The notes under the pieces: model-generated
Told to the model about the DNA's origin: nothing
What the model saw: the letters and a program-made list of their open reading frames with translations, nothing else
Database searches by the model: none
Program-made: the position numbers and the translations under genes
Shown here: one piece after another, positions 7,739 through 16,214 of the stretch
Numbering within the stretch: the stretch's first letter is position 1
How the letters are laid out: each line of letters starts with the position of its first letter
IMG/VR virus record: IMGVR_UViG_3300025154_000134
Location: 1-52,782 of that record
DNA from: a virus
Length of the DNA: 52,782 nucleotides
Strand: one strand, 5' to 3'

Positions 7739-7975
7739 GTGCTGGTGACCGACGATCCCGGCGTGCCGATTGCTGCTTGCGTCATCGGTGACGAACCGCG
7801 CGAAAACGCGGGCAGCGTCAAGCACTTCGGTGACGTGAATGACGCGATGTACTACGCTGAACGAGAGCGCGATGAACGCGGGTATACGCTCCAAGAAACG
7901 TGGCGCTTCGCACCGTGGGCCGATCCGTACTACGTTGGATATGTTGACCAGGAGGTCGCCGCCGATGGCGCGTAA
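7739..7975 (+). CDS. Small protein, unknown; true start unclear
   Basis: The 78-residue product starts at GTG 7739 by default. The same frame extends upstream in plausible protein (NIDVWIIPKTKTV) to just after a strong AGGAGG and an eight-C run at 7691-7698, but no standard start codon is found there. A homopolymer length error may have destroyed the natural start. The product ends EVAADGA and overlaps the next tiny gene. Confidence 0.5.
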   Translation: MLVTDDPGVPIAACVIGDEPRENAGSVKHFGDVNDAMYYAERERDERGYTLQETWRFAPWADPYYVGYVDQEVAADGA

Positions 7976-8075
7976 ATGGGGAGACCTCGTGTTTAGAGGT
8001 GAGCACGTTTATCGCCGCCCGCCGTGGTGCCCGCTATTCGTGTTTTTGCTGCTGCGGCGTTGGTTTGAGATATGA
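7965..8075 (+). CDS. 36-residue hydrophobic, basic peptide
   Basis: A very short gene (MARKWGDLVFRGEHVYRRPP, then CPLFVFLLLRRWFEI) follows GGAGG at a suitable distance and overlaps the previous stop. The Leu/Phe-rich C-terminus could touch the membrane but is too short for a confident transmembrane helix. Its reality rests on the ribosome-binding site and tight packing. Confidence 0.4.
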   Translation: MARKWGDLVFRGEHVYRRPPWCPLFVFLLLRRWFEI

Positions 8076-8134
8076 TGACTAGCCCCCCAGCCGCGCGTGT
8101 GGAAGTCGGGCGAAGTGATCGAGGTGGTGCTGCC

Positions 8135-9034
8135 ATGATTTATACCGTTGGGCATAGAGACAATTACCTTAGGGCCATTGCCGAATCACAGGATGGATAT
8201 ATCGAAAAAACGGGGCGGCAATCCGGGTATAATGGGGGCTGTGCATTCCGCACAATTGAGGATGCACGTCGTGCGCTTGACGAATTCAATCAGCCATCCT
8301 GGTGTGTATGGGGTCTGGACGCAAAATGGAATTGGGATACTGAACCAAGTTTATCTGGGGCATGGTGGCACGATTTGTTGGTTACCAGTCGAATTGTGCC
8401 CATTCCGCAAGAACTGGAAAACAGTAATGATAGCTCAGCGCATCATCAACCAAGGAGATGTGAGATGAAGAAAATACCATCGTTGTTCAAGCGCGACTAT
8501 GAAGGCACCCGCCAAGTCTATGACGAACTGGTGGACGGAACGGAATGGGTGCAGGCCGGTGAGGGAATAGCGACCGAGAAGGTGGATGGAACTTGCTGTC
8601 TTGTCAGGAATGGAAAATTGTACAAGCGGTATGACGCCAAACACGGCAAAAATCCACCAGCGGAGTGGGAACCTGCCGAAGACGAACCTGATGAAAACAC
8701 AGGTCATTGGCCGGGGTGGCTTCCGGTGGGAGAAGGTCCCGAAGATAAGTGGCACCGGGAGGCGTTTGGTTCGACGCCGATATTTTATAATGGAACGTAT
8801 GAATTGATTGGGCCAAAAGTTCAGGACAATCCATACGACTTGGCCCAACATCACCTCGTGGAGCATGGCAGCATTGTGATAGATAACGTGCCGCGCACCT
8901 TTGAGGCGTTACGCGACTGGTTATTTGACAATGATGCTATTGAGGGCATTGTATGGCATCATCCCGATGGTCGAATGGTGAAGATCAAGCGGCGCGATTT
9001 TGGGCTGCCGTGGCCTGTCAAACATGCGAAATAA
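8135..9034 (+). CDS. In-frame fusion: small phage domain plus RNA ligase
   Basis: One open frame runs through two units without a stop. Residues 1-110 (MIYTVGHRDNYLRAIAE) resemble a stand-alone small phage protein of unknown function. The rest is the RNA ligase listed separately from 8465. The junction region (ELENSNDSSAHHQPRRCE) looks like read-through intergenic sequence containing AAGGAG. The fusion may be real, or a stop codon of the first gene may have been lost. ATG 8135 (GAGGTGG upstream) is preferred to ATG 8072. Confidence 0.45.
   Translation: MIYTVGHRDNYLRAIAESQDGYIEKTGRQSGYNGGCAFRTIEDARRALDEFNQPSWCVWGLDAKWNWDTEPSLSGAWWHDLLVTSRIVPIPQELENSNDSSAHHQPRRCEMKKIPSLFKRDYEGTRQVYDELVDGTEWVQAGEGIATEKVDGTCCLVRNGKLYKRYDAKHGKNPPAEWEPAEDEPDENTGHWPGWLPVGEGPEDKWHREAFGSTPIFYNGTYELIGPKVQDNPYDLAQHHLVEHGSIVIDNVPRTFEALRDWLFDNDAIEGIVWHHPDGRMVKIKRRDFGLPWPVKHAK
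8465..9034 (+). CDS. RNA ligase, nucleotidyltransferase superfamily (DUF5565-like)
   Basis: The 189-residue protein starts MKKIPSLFKRDYEGTR behind an ideal AAGGAG. It has the ATP-dependent ligase signature ATEKVDGTCC (KxDG, lysine nucleotidylation, near residue 38), then a conserved-looking TYELIGPKVQ and a C-terminal EGIVWHHPDGRMVKIKRR that fits motifs IV-V (EG..W, KIK). Such phage ligases repair tRNA or other RNAs cut by host defence nucleases. The frame is open upstream into another domain, but the internal ribosome-binding site argues that the ligase is also made alone. Confidence 0.75.
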   Translation: MKKIPSLFKRDYEGTRQVYDELVDGTEWVQAGEGIATEKVDGTCCLVRNGKLYKRYDAKHGKNPPAEWEPAEDEPDENTGHWPGWLPVGEGPEDKWHREAFGSTPIFYNGTYELIGPKVQDNPYDLAQHHLVEHGSIVIDNVPRTFEALRDWLFDNDAIEGIVWHHPDGRMVKIKRRDFGLPWPVKHAK

Positions 9035-9245
9035 CAGCGCTCTGCCCCTCACCCCGCTACTATCTGGGGATCGCGGCGTGGGCGTGGTGTCCAAGCGCCC
9101 GATCCCCATCGTGGGCGGCGTCATTCCGCTTGGCACGCTGGGCATCGTGGTGTTCGTGCATAACGCCGTGTGTCGCGTGCAATTCGTGGGATTCTGTTCA
9201 ACGTCCAACGTCGATGTGTCCGCGCTGCGCGTGGTGGCGCGGTGA
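9024..9245 (+). CDS. Small beta-rich protein, unknown
   Basis: The 73-residue product starts at ATG 9024 inside the end of the ligase gene. It is rich in Val, Ile and Gly (GVVSKRPIPIVGGVIPLGTLG), consistent with a small KOW- or SH3-like beta barrel, though that is a guess from composition. Confidence 0.45.
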   Translation: MRNNSALPLTPLLSGDRGVGVVSKRPIPIVGGVIPLGTLGIVVFVHNAVCRVQFVGFCSTSNVDVSALRVVAR

Positions 9246-9265
9246 TGGCATATAGGAGGCATGAA

Positions 9266-9606
9266 ATGAACTTGCCGGAATATTTACGCCATTCGCGCGA
9301 ACGGCGTGGGTATACGCTCAATGACTTGGCGGAGATGACCAAGATATCCGTGTCGTTTCTGTCCGACCTGGAACATGCCGTTCCGATCCGTCGTTAGACA
9401 GTTTACAGCGCATCGCCAACGCCTACGGGATGGGTGCAGGTGATCTCCTGATCGAAGCTGGGTATACGGTGCAGCATCACATCACGGAAGAACGCCGTGC
9501 CCAAGTCAAATGGTACGCTGAGCGGGCGCTTGAATTGGCGCAGCAGCAATTATGGGAAATGGGACCGTGGCCGCTGCACGTGGGCGGAGAAGTGCAGGAA
9601 TTGTGA
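9266..9606 (+). pseudogene. XRE-family helix-turn-helix regulator, frame broken
   Basis: The first frame (ATG 9266, AGGAGG upstream) gives a Cro/CI-type HTH: MNLPEYLRHSRERRGYTLND, then LAEMTKISVSFLSDLEHA, and stops at 9395. The expected continuation, PSLDSLQRIANAYGM followed by GAGDLLIEAGY, is present at once in the -1 frame from 9388 and runs to 9604-9606. One intact gene of about 115 residues was therefore broken by an indel near 9386-9394. No slippery heptamer is visible, so programmed frameshifting is unlikely. It is either a dead regulator or a sequencing error. Confidence 0.75.
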
Positions 9607-9643
9607 TGGCACATAGTGCCGCTGGCACTAAGGAGAGTGAACG

Positions 9644-9943
9644 GTGAGTATTCGACCAGACCTTGACGCAACTGACGTGAGGCGGTGCCCAAATTGTAGA
9701 GGGCTGAAACTGGTATGGGTTATGCCCACTGGCGACCCTGATCGCCCCTTCTTCTATTTCGACGACGGAGGATGGGACCGGGGAATGTGGGCCACAGATG
9801 ATGATATGGCACCATGCCCTGTTTGTAATGGCAGCGGGGGCGTGTTTCCTGCGCCGCCTGGAACCGTGATACCAGCGCCAGAACCAGCGCCCCAGTTCTG
9901 GGTACTGCTGGCGGCGGAGGTGCCCACTGATCCCAATAACTGA
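9644..9943 (+). CDS. Zinc-knuckle protein, DnaJ-CxxCxGxG-like spacing
   Basis: The 99-residue product starts at GTG 9644 behind AAGGAGAG. It has CPNCRG near residue 15 and CPVCNGSGG near residue 62, similar to one half of a DnaJ-type zinc domain. The C-terminus is Pro-rich. It may bind an unfolded protein or nucleic acid, but nothing specific is indicated. Confidence 0.6.
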   Translation: MSIRPDLDATDVRRCPNCRGLKLVWVMPTGDPDRPFFYFDDGGWDRGMWATDDDMAPCPVCNGSGGVFPAPPGTVIPAPEPAPQFWVLLAAEVPTDPNN

Positions 9944-9971
9944 ACGCATCTCCGGCGCGGACCGGTGGCGC

Positions 9972-11198
9972 ATGGCCCAGCGCGTACACGCCCTCGACGG
10001 CACGCGGTGGAGTGACATCGCTCTCGATCTCTGTGTCTCGTGCTTTGGCGGGACGTACACACCGACCGAGGGCCAGGTCAAAGCGGCGCGGCGCGATTAC
10101 GCCCGGCTCCGCGAGGTGCACGGAAACGGGAGCGCGGCCAGTCCGAAGACCAGCCGCGCGGGTGTCGAAGCGGGTGCAACGACGAGACGAGTATCGCCTG
10201 TTTCGAGCGGCGCGTCAACCTTTGATAGTGTTGAGGATGGAATAAGCGACGATGTAGCCTGGACGCCTGCGCCCGACTTCGTGAGTGCGGACAGTCGCCG
10301 TGATGCGCTGCGCCAGTATCTTGGTACGACGTGGGCGGCGCAGCGGGTGTATGTGTTGGCTCCGGCGAAAACGCGCACGGTGGCCGCTGTGGGGGATTGG
10401 CACGGCAACATTGACCCTGCTATTCTGGCGGCGTTGATCGAGGCTCAGGCGGATGTGTACGTAATCGGCGGTGACACCTATGATCAGGCGTATGCTAGTT
10501 CGTGGGCACCTTCCACACCGGGGGAAGCGGTGCGTGCCCACGAACAGGGGTTTCGGCAGGAGAGCGCCAACAATCGCGCGACGTTGGAAACACTGCTGGA
10601 TAACACAGCAGGCGTGGTGCGCGTGTTCCTTGGCAACCATGATATCAGGGCGTGGCGGGCGGCCTATGATGCGCTGCCAGCGTGGGTATTGTTTCACTGG
10701 GCTGATCCGTTTCAAATGCTGCTGGATGGATTGGGGGAACGGGCGGCAATGGTTGGTCACGAGGTGCGCTGGCACTTCCCCGATGGGCACGTACAAAATA
10801 CGGGCCATGATGATGAGTTTGTCTACGTGTGTGGTGACGTGCTTTTTTCGCACATGAATTTTACCGGGGGCGCGACCGAAACGGGGGTGTCGAAAATATG
10901 GCGGCACTGGTTCCCGGAATGGTCGCGCCCGCTCAACCTGACTCACGTTCGAGTGATCGTGCACTTTCACGTCCACCAGCGCAATTTACACAGTCGAGCT
11001 GGAGGCCACATGCTGCTGGTGGAGCCGGGCATGGGCGGAAGCATCACAGCGGAGGCATACAAGACGGGGTACAATGGTAAATGGCGGCCCGGCGTGCAGG
11101 GGTTCGTCGTGCTGCGCCAATACAAGGACGGCGATGATTGGCGCACGGACTTGGGCAGCGTCGAAATGATAGCGCCGCGCGTGGCGGCGGGAAAATGA
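9972..11198 (+). CDS. Calcineurin-like metallophosphoesterase
   Basis: The 408-residue protein has a complete set of binuclear metal motifs: GDWHG (Asp-x-His) near residue 141, GGDTYD near 166, GNHD near 221, and HFHVHQ (His-x-His) near 331. The first 120 residues look like a separate basic helical region (YTPTEGQVKAARRDYARL), possibly DNA-binding, joined by a Ser/Thr-rich linker. It should hydrolyse phosphoester bonds, and possible substrates are phage or host nucleotides or nucleic acids. It is the last gene before the late promoter region. Confidence 0.8.
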   Translation: MAQRVHALDGTRWSDIALDLCVSCFGGTYTPTEGQVKAARRDYARLREVHGNGSAASPKTSRAGVEAGATTRRVSPVSSGASTFDSVEDGISDDVAWTPAPDFVSADSRRDALRQYLGTTWAAQRVYVLAPAKTRTVAAVGDWHGNIDPAILAALIEAQADVYVIGGDTYDQAYASSWAPSTPGEAVRAHEQGFRQESANNRATLETLLDNTAGVVRVFLGNHDIRAWRAAYDALPAWVLFHWADPFQMLLDGLGERAAMVGHEVRWHFPDGHVQNTGHDDEFVYVCGDVLFSHMNFTGGATETGVSKIWRHWFPEWSRPLNLTHVRVIVHFHVHQRNLHSRAGGHMLLVEPGMGGSITAEAYKTGYNGKWRPGVQGFVVLRQYKDGDDWRTDLGSVEMIAPRVAAGK

Positions 11199-11221
11199 CA
11201 CTCGCGCCGCACCTCGCCCGC

Positions 11222-11250
11222 TTGACAATCTAACCATTAACGCCTATACT
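11222..11250 (+). promoter_or_regulatory. Strong sigma70-like promoter for the packaging/head genes
   Basis: A perfect TTGACA (11222-11227) and TATACT (11245-11250) are separated by 17 bp. Transcription would start near 11257 and enter the hairpin-rich leader and then the HGGxSP and terminase genes. The -10 and the TT that follows match those of the promoters at 6252 and 50497. Confidence 0.75.
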
Positions 11251-11280
11251 TGTCCTTAACGGATAGTGGTAGGCGTTTTT
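11239..11280 (+). terminator. Terminator-like inverted repeat overlapping the promoter
   Basis: AACGCCTA (11239-11246) pairs with TAGGCGTT (11270-11277), followed by a T-run. RNA coming from the phosphoesterase gene would contain both arms and could terminate here, while RNA starting at the overlapping promoter would contain only the second arm. The loop is long (23 nt), so the efficiency is uncertain. Confidence 0.4.
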
Positions 11281-11299
11281 GTCCCTCTCCTCCTGGTTA

Positions 11300-11502
11300 G
11301 GGGGCGCGACACCCTCTACGCGCCCCCGCAGTGAAACCGTTGGGGCGGCCCGCTATAAAATCGGCTCCTGAGTGCTCCTTGCGGGCGGCGGGCACTCGAA
11401 CGATGCGTATCTCCGTGCTGCGGCACGGTGAGAAGTGACGGGCTTTCCCGTCCAGGCGGCAATGGACCGCTACGGCTGGCGGGGCTGGCCGATAACAGCC
11501 CC
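11300..11502 (+). ncRNA. Five-hairpin structured leader upstream of terminase
   Basis: The gene-free stretch 11199-11609 holds five consecutive stems: GGGGGCGCG/CGCGCCCCC (11300-11308/11319-11327, 9 bp); GAGTGCTC/GGGCACTC (11370-11377/11390-11397, one G-U); CCGTGC/GCACGG with a tetraloop (11413-11428); GACGGG/CCCGTC with a CTTT loop (11437-11452); GGGGCTG/CAGCCCC (11481-11487/11496-11502). It follows a strong promoter and precedes the packaging genes. It may be a leader controlling late translation, a packaging site, or a packaging-associated RNA. No known family is recognised. Confidence 0.6.
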
Positions 11503-11609
11503 CAGCAGTTGCAGACTACCGGGCGCAGATAGGCGACGGTATTTTGTGCTATGTGCGATAGGTGAGTATGGCGAAAGCCTATGACGGTGACAGGTGAAAC
11601 AAAAACCCC

Positions 11610-12173
11610 ATGACGGTGAGGTGTGATGCAAAAACGCGGCGCGGCACGCCATGTCAACAGCCCGCCGGGTGGGGAACCAAACACGTCGGGGAAGGGCGCT
11701 GTAAATTGCACGGGGGTGCAAGTCCGCGCGGAGTTGAGTCCGCTAACTTCAAAACAGGGTTGTATGCTCAATATCTCCCCAGCAAGATCAACGACAAGGC
11801 GCGGGTGTTTCTGGAAGCCGATCCGCTCGAATTGGTGTCGGAAATGGCACTCTTGCGCGCCTTGTTGGCCGAATATGCTAGCCGTTTGCAAGACTTACCT
11901 ATCACCGCCCTTGACATTCAGCTTATGGCTGATCTTGCGGAACGCGTGGGGAGGTTCTCTGAGCGCATTAATAAAATGCGGAATGACACGGCCCTCACTG
12001 GCGCTGAAATGGTATATTTGGCGGCCCGCGTGGCCGATGTTGTGGTGAAATATATTGACGACCCAGATGAGCAGCGGCGTTTTGTCACAGAACTCTTGGG
12101 CCCAATTCCGAACGATGGTGTTGGGCAATTTGGACGCCAAAACAAGCAGGACGTTATCACGCTTTCCGGGTGA
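11610..12173 (+). CDS. HGGxSP-motif protein, probable small terminase-position protein
   Basis: The 187-residue protein has an N-terminal Cys/His module: CDAKTRRGTPCQQPAG, then GRCKLHGGASPRG. I know the C-x(n)-C...C-x-LHGG-x-SP pattern from proteins encoded just before large terminases. The rest is helical, with an acidic C-terminal half. Position suggests that it recognises phage DNA for packaging, but it lacks an obvious HTH of classical small terminases. It overlaps the start of the large terminase. Confidence 0.65.
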   Translation: MTVRCDAKTRRGTPCQQPAGWGTKHVGEGRCKLHGGASPRGVESANFKTGLYAQYLPSKINDKARVFLEADPLELVSEMALLRALLAEYASRLQDLPITALDIQLMADLAERVGRFSERINKMRNDTALTGAEMVYLAARVADVVVKYIDDPDEQRRFVTELLGPIPNDGVGQFGRQNKQDVITLSG

Positions 12174-13533
12174 TGACTTCGCCGCTTTCTGCCCGCAGCG
12201 TCTTGTCGTGCAAAACAAGGACGGCGCGCTTGCACCTTTACAACTGAATACCGTACAGCAGGCGCTTACCGGAGCACTCACCGGGCGCGACCTCGTGCTC
12301 AAGGCGCGGCACGTGGGTATCAGCACGGCGTTACAAGCCACGCTGTTTTGGCATACGCAGCGCGGCAACGTGCGGACGCTGACCCTCTGTCACGAGGACG
12401 ACTTGACGCAGGAAATCCGGGCGATGGTGGACAGGTTCTACAACAACCTGCCGGACCATTCGCCCGTGCGTAAGTTCGCCAACGCCACGTTGACCACCTA
12501 CCCGGAGCTAAATAGCCAAGCGCGTATCGCCACGGTGGGAGGCACGACGGGCAGCAAAAAGGGTCGCGGCGGCAGTGTGACGCATATCCACGGGTCTGAG
12601 GTCGCCTTCTGGCCGGATGCCGCCGGGGTCATGGCGGCGGCCATGCAGGCTGGACACCCGGCGATCTATTTGGAAAGCACGCCCAACGGCGCGCAGGGGT
12701 ATTTTTACACGCTGGTCATGGAAGCACTAGACGGCAACAGCGACTGGACGTTACACTTTTTCCCGTGGTGGATGGAGACAGATTACACGCTGCCCCTCAC
12801 CGACGGCGAGCCGCTTACACTGACGGACGAAGAGCAGGCGTTATGTGCGGCGCATGGCTTGACGCAGGAACAGATCAACTGGCGGCGGGCGAAACAGCGG
12901 GAACTCAAGCACCTGTTTATCCAGGAGTATCCCGAAGACCCGTTGTCGTGTTTCCTGCTGTCGGGGACGGGCTATTTTGGCGACCTGTCCAGCGTGTTTG
13001 TCGCGCCCACCGGGGCGGCTTATGACCCGGACCACCGGTATTATTGCGGGTTGGACTGGGGCCAGGCCAACGACTTCACCGCCGCGAGTGTGATCGACAA
13101 AACCGCGCTGGTGGAAGTAGAGGTGCTGCGGCTGAACAAATTACCGTGGTCGGAGATACGGCGTCAGGTGCGATTGTTGTGCGACCGCTGGCACTGCGAA
13201 ACCATCACGCCGGAAACGAATAGCATGGGGCCGAACATCGAAGAACTCTACCGGGAATTTGAAGTTGGGGAATGCGAGACGACCATCATCCCATTCACAA
13301 CGACCAACAATACGAAGTATGACGCGGCGGTGAATTTGTATGAGGCGCTGCACGAGGGTGGGTTGAAACTACTGCCGGACTCAGTGAGCAAGCGGGAACT
13401 CCTGGCCTTTCAGGCATCACAAACCTCGACGGGCCTCTGGCGCTTGGCGGCGGCAGAGGGGGAGCACGACGATACGGCGATCGCCAAACTGCTGGCGTGG
13501 GTAGGCACAACACGCGGAAGGGGATTTGTCTAA
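12115..13533 (+). CDS. terL: Terminase large subunit
   Basis: The 472-residue DNA-packaging motor has an ATPase domain with a Walker A of the KARHVGIST type near residue 63 and a Walker B-like HGSEVAFW near residue 160. An RNase H-like nuclease domain opens with YYCGLDWGQANDF near residue 311. ATG 12115 is the most likely start. The open frame reaches 12055 only through a TTG, and either way the gene overlaps the preceding stop. The protein would dock on the portal, translocate DNA with ATP and cut concatemers. The stop TAA shares a base with the next ATG. Confidence 0.88.
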   Translation: MVLGNLDAKTSRTLSRFPGDDFAAFCPQRLVVQNKDGALAPLQLNTVQQALTGALTGRDLVLKARHVGISTALQATLFWHTQRGNVRTLTLCHEDDLTQEIRAMVDRFYNNLPDHSPVRKFANATLTTYPELNSQARIATVGGTTGSKKGRGGSVTHIHGSEVAFWPDAAGVMAAAMQAGHPAIYLESTPNGAQGYFYTLVMEALDGNSDWTLHFFPWWMETDYTLPLTDGEPLTLTDEEQALCAAHGLTQEQINWRRAKQRELKHLFIQEYPEDPLSCFLLSGTGYFGDLSSVFVAPTGAAYDPDHRYYCGLDWGQANDFTAASVIDKTALVEVEVLRLNKLPWSEIRRQVRLLCDRWHCETITPETNSMGPNIEELYREFEVGECETTIIPFTTTNNTKYDAAVNLYEALHEGGLKLLPDSVSKRELLAFQASQTSTGLWRLAAAEGEHDDTAIAKLLAWVGTTRGRGFV

Positions 13534-13802
13534 TGCGCAAAGGGCTATTGGTGGGTTTGGGGTTGGCCTTGGTTATTGGCGTGTTGTGTTACCCGGTCTC
13601 GGCGGCCACTTACGATATCGCACCGGTTCAGGTGCAACTGCGCAGCGGGGCGGAGATTGCGGGCTATGACTGTTACCCGGCACGCACGGCGCCGCTGGAA
13701 GGCGATACTTTCGCCCTCGTTACGCTCAACACGTCCAAAGGTGCGGCGTTCTACGAATGCACCTTAACAACACTTACCCTACTGGATATGCCTCATGACT
13801 GA
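13533..13802 (+). CDS. Small exported protein
   Basis: The 89-residue product starts at ATG 13533, overlapping the terminase stop. It begins with a clear signal peptide (MRKGLLVGLGLALVIGVLCY, then PVSA), with likely cleavage after SAA or SA. The mature part is short and beta-rich with two Cys that could pair. It is odd between terminase and portal, and might act on the cell envelope or in superinfection exclusion. Confidence 0.6.
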   Translation: MRKGLLVGLGLALVIGVLCYPVSAATYDIAPVQVQLRSGAEIAGYDCYPARTAPLEGDTFALVTLNTSKGAAFYECTLTTLTLLDMPHD

Positions 13803-16203
13803 TGTAAGCCTGCGGTCACGGCTGCACGCGGCCAGGGTCGCCTGGACGGTAGGACGCCCACCGGTCCCCGCGCGGACGATGGAGACCTCGGCCCGGCGCG
13901 AGCCGATGATGATGTGGCCGTCGCGGGTCATGGACCAACCGCAGTGGAATATGGTGGACCTGCAATCGTATATCGATAGCGGCTTCAACCTCAACTCGGT
14001 GATTTACAGCGCGATCATGTACAAGGCGCGGGCGGTGGCCTCGGCTCCCCTGATGTCCTATCAGGGCGAAATGGACGAAGCCGAGGCGCTGGACCGCAGT
14101 CACCCGCTGGCGCAGGTGTTGGTGCGCCCCAACCCGTTCCAATCAGCCATCGAATTCCAGCAGATCAACACCGTGTATTTCAACCTGGCGGGGAATGCGT
14201 ACATCTACTTTGCACGTGAGCGGGCGGGGGACGTGCCATACGCCATGTACACCCTGCGGCCCGACCGGGTGAAGATCATCCCGACGAAAGACGCCCAGAA
14301 GCCGGTGCTGGGGTTTGTGTACGTGCCAGAGGGGTTGTCACTGCGTGACGGCTACCCCATGCTGCCCGAAGACGTGATGCACGTAAAACTGCCCAACCCC
14401 GGCGATCCGCTCAATGGGGCGGGGTATGGGCTGTCGCCCCTGGCCCCGCTGGCGCAGTCGGCCAATGTTGACAACGACATCACGCGCTTTTTGAAAGTGT
14501 TCTTCCAGAAGGGCGCGATGTTCCAACACGTGATCACGTTTGATCGCCCGATGGGGGACAAAGACATGGCGGCGGCGCGCGACCGGTTTGAGCAGATTTA
14601 TGGCGGCGTCGAAAACTGGGCCAAAGCGATGGTAATGGATAGCGGTGGTAAGGTGTCGCGGGTGTCACCCACCTTCGAGGAAATGGGCTTTGAAACGGTA
14701 GACGAACGCAACGAGGCGCGTATTTTAGGCCCGTTCGGTGTGCCGCCGATTCTTATTGGGACACGCCTGGGCCTGATGCGCAGCACGTACAGCAATTACG
14801 AAACGGCGCGCACGGCGTTTTGGGAAGACACGCTGCTGCCTGAATTACGGTTATTTGAGAATGAGTACCAACACTTTTTGGGCGATGATGATCTATTCGT
14901 GCGGTACGACGTGTCGTCCGTACCCGCGCTGCGGCGTGATATCGTAGCGCAGACGGGGGCGGCGCTGAACCTCATTCAAGGCGGCGTGCCGGTTCGGCAA
15001 GCTTTGGCGGCGGTCGGACTGGAAGTTGAAGACTTTGAGGGCGAAACGGCTGAAACAGATGCGCCAGCCTCAACGACCACAACCGACGAGATACCGGTCA
15101 ACGTCGAAACCACGCAGGGCCTCAACGGTATTCAGGTGCAATCGGCATTGCTGGTCTTGGAACAAATGCGGGCGGGCACGCTAACCAGCGCGGCGGCCAT
15201 TGAGTTCCTGGTCGCGTTGGGTATTGAACGCAGCAGCGCGGCGGTGATCACGTCGGGTGTGCCCGATACGCCCGCCGCTGAATCTGCGGAGATGGAGGCG
15301 GAGATAGAACCGCCAACACCTCCCACCCTGCCCGATGTTGACCAGAGTGGACAGAAGGCGCGCAAGGCGTATGATCCGTATGCCATGCAACGCAAAATGG
15401 ACACCCTCGCCGTGTCCAACGAAACACGGTTCGGCGATAGGGCCGCCAAAGTCTTCGACGCCGAAGCGCGGGAATTGGACGCCATGATCGACGAGGTTCA
15501 GCGCGAATCCCGGCGGCGTAAGGGCAGTTTCCAGTGGCGACTGCTGCAAGGTATGATCGAGGATTGGTACAAAACGAATCAGCCGGAAGTCTGGCGTGAG
15601 GCGTTTGTGCCCCTGATTGAAGGCGTCATGATCGACGCGGGGCAGGAATGGGCTGCCGCGTTGGGTGTGCAGTGGAACGTGCGGAATATCCAGGGCGAAG
15701 CGTGGTTTCAAAACTACACGCTGAAATTTGCGCAGCCGATCACCGACACCAGCAGCGCGGTCGTCAAGGACGTGATCGCCCAAGCCATGTCGGAAGGATG
15801 GTCGATCCCGCAGATGCAAGAACGGCTGGGGCTGGTCTTCCAACAGTGGGCCGAGGGCAACCTGTCACCGGATGATTTCGAGTGGATGCAGGCGCGGTTG
15901 CCGAATTACCGCCGTGAAGCCATCGCGCGGACAGAAACGATCCGCGCCTCGAATGCTGGTACTCACGAACTGGGCAAACAGTGGGGGGTCAAATTCAAGG
16001 GCTGGCTGTCGTCCGGCAACGATGGCCGGACACGCGACTCCCACATTGAAGCGGGTGACACGTATGGGCCGGGCGGTGAGCATATCCCGCTGGACGACTC
16101 GTTTATGGTGGGTGGCGTGGCGATGTTGTATCCCGGCGACCCCAGTGCTCCGCCTGATGAAACCGTTAACTGTCGCTGCACTCAGTTACTCTACACTGAG
16201 TAG
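13795..16203 (+). CDS. Portal protein fused to a MuF-like minor head domain
   Basis: The 802-residue protein combines two head genes. Residues about 1-410 match HK97-type portals (VIYSAIMYKARAVASAPLMS, LRPDRVKI, FGVPPILIG). A variable, acidic linker rich in Glu, Pro and Thr follows. Residues about 690-800 are a phage Mu gpF-like domain (REAIARTETIRASNAGTHE, DGRTRDSH, and VNCRCTQLLY at the end). The portal part forms the dodecameric DNA channel. MuF domains are minor capsid proteins that sometimes carry toxins, and none is visible here. ATG 13795 overlaps the preceding gene by 8 nt. Confidence 0.85.
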   Translation: MTDVSLRSRLHAARVAWTVGRPPVPARTMETSARREPMMMWPSRVMDQPQWNMVDLQSYIDSGFNLNSVIYSAIMYKARAVASAPLMSYQGEMDEAEALDRSHPLAQVLVRPNPFQSAIEFQQINTVYFNLAGNAYIYFARERAGDVPYAMYTLRPDRVKIIPTKDAQKPVLGFVYVPEGLSLRDGYPMLPEDVMHVKLPNPGDPLNGAGYGLSPLAPLAQSANVDNDITRFLKVFFQKGAMFQHVITFDRPMGDKDMAAARDRFEQIYGGVENWAKAMVMDSGGKVSRVSPTFEEMGFETVDERNEARILGPFGVPPILIGTRLGLMRSTYSNYETARTAFWEDTLLPELRLFENEYQHFLGDDDLFVRYDVSSVPALRRDIVAQTGAALNLIQGGVPVRQALAAVGLEVEDFEGETAETDAPASTTTTDEIPVNVETTQGLNGIQVQSALLVLEQMRAGTLTSAAAIEFLVALGIERSSAAVITSGVPDTPAAESAEMEAEIEPPTPPTLPDVDQSGQKARKAYDPYAMQRKMDTLAVSNETRFGDRAAKVFDAEARELDAMIDEVQRESRRRKGSFQWRLLQGMIEDWYKTNQPEVWREAFVPLIEGVMIDAGQEWAAALGVQWNVRNIQGEAWFQNYTLKFAQPITDTSSAVVKDVIAQAMSEGWSIPQMQERLGLVFQQWAEGNLSPDDFEWMQARLPNYRREAIARTETIRASNAGTHELGKQWGVKFKGWLSSGNDGRTRDSHIEAGDTYGPGGEHIPLDDSFMVGGVAMLYPGDPSAPPDETVNCRCTQLLYTE

Positions 16204-16214
16204 TGGAGGTCATT

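Noticed and set aside
10215-10976. A 253-residue minus-strand frame
   Set aside because: It lies opposite the phosphoesterase, whose metal motifs fix the coding strand.
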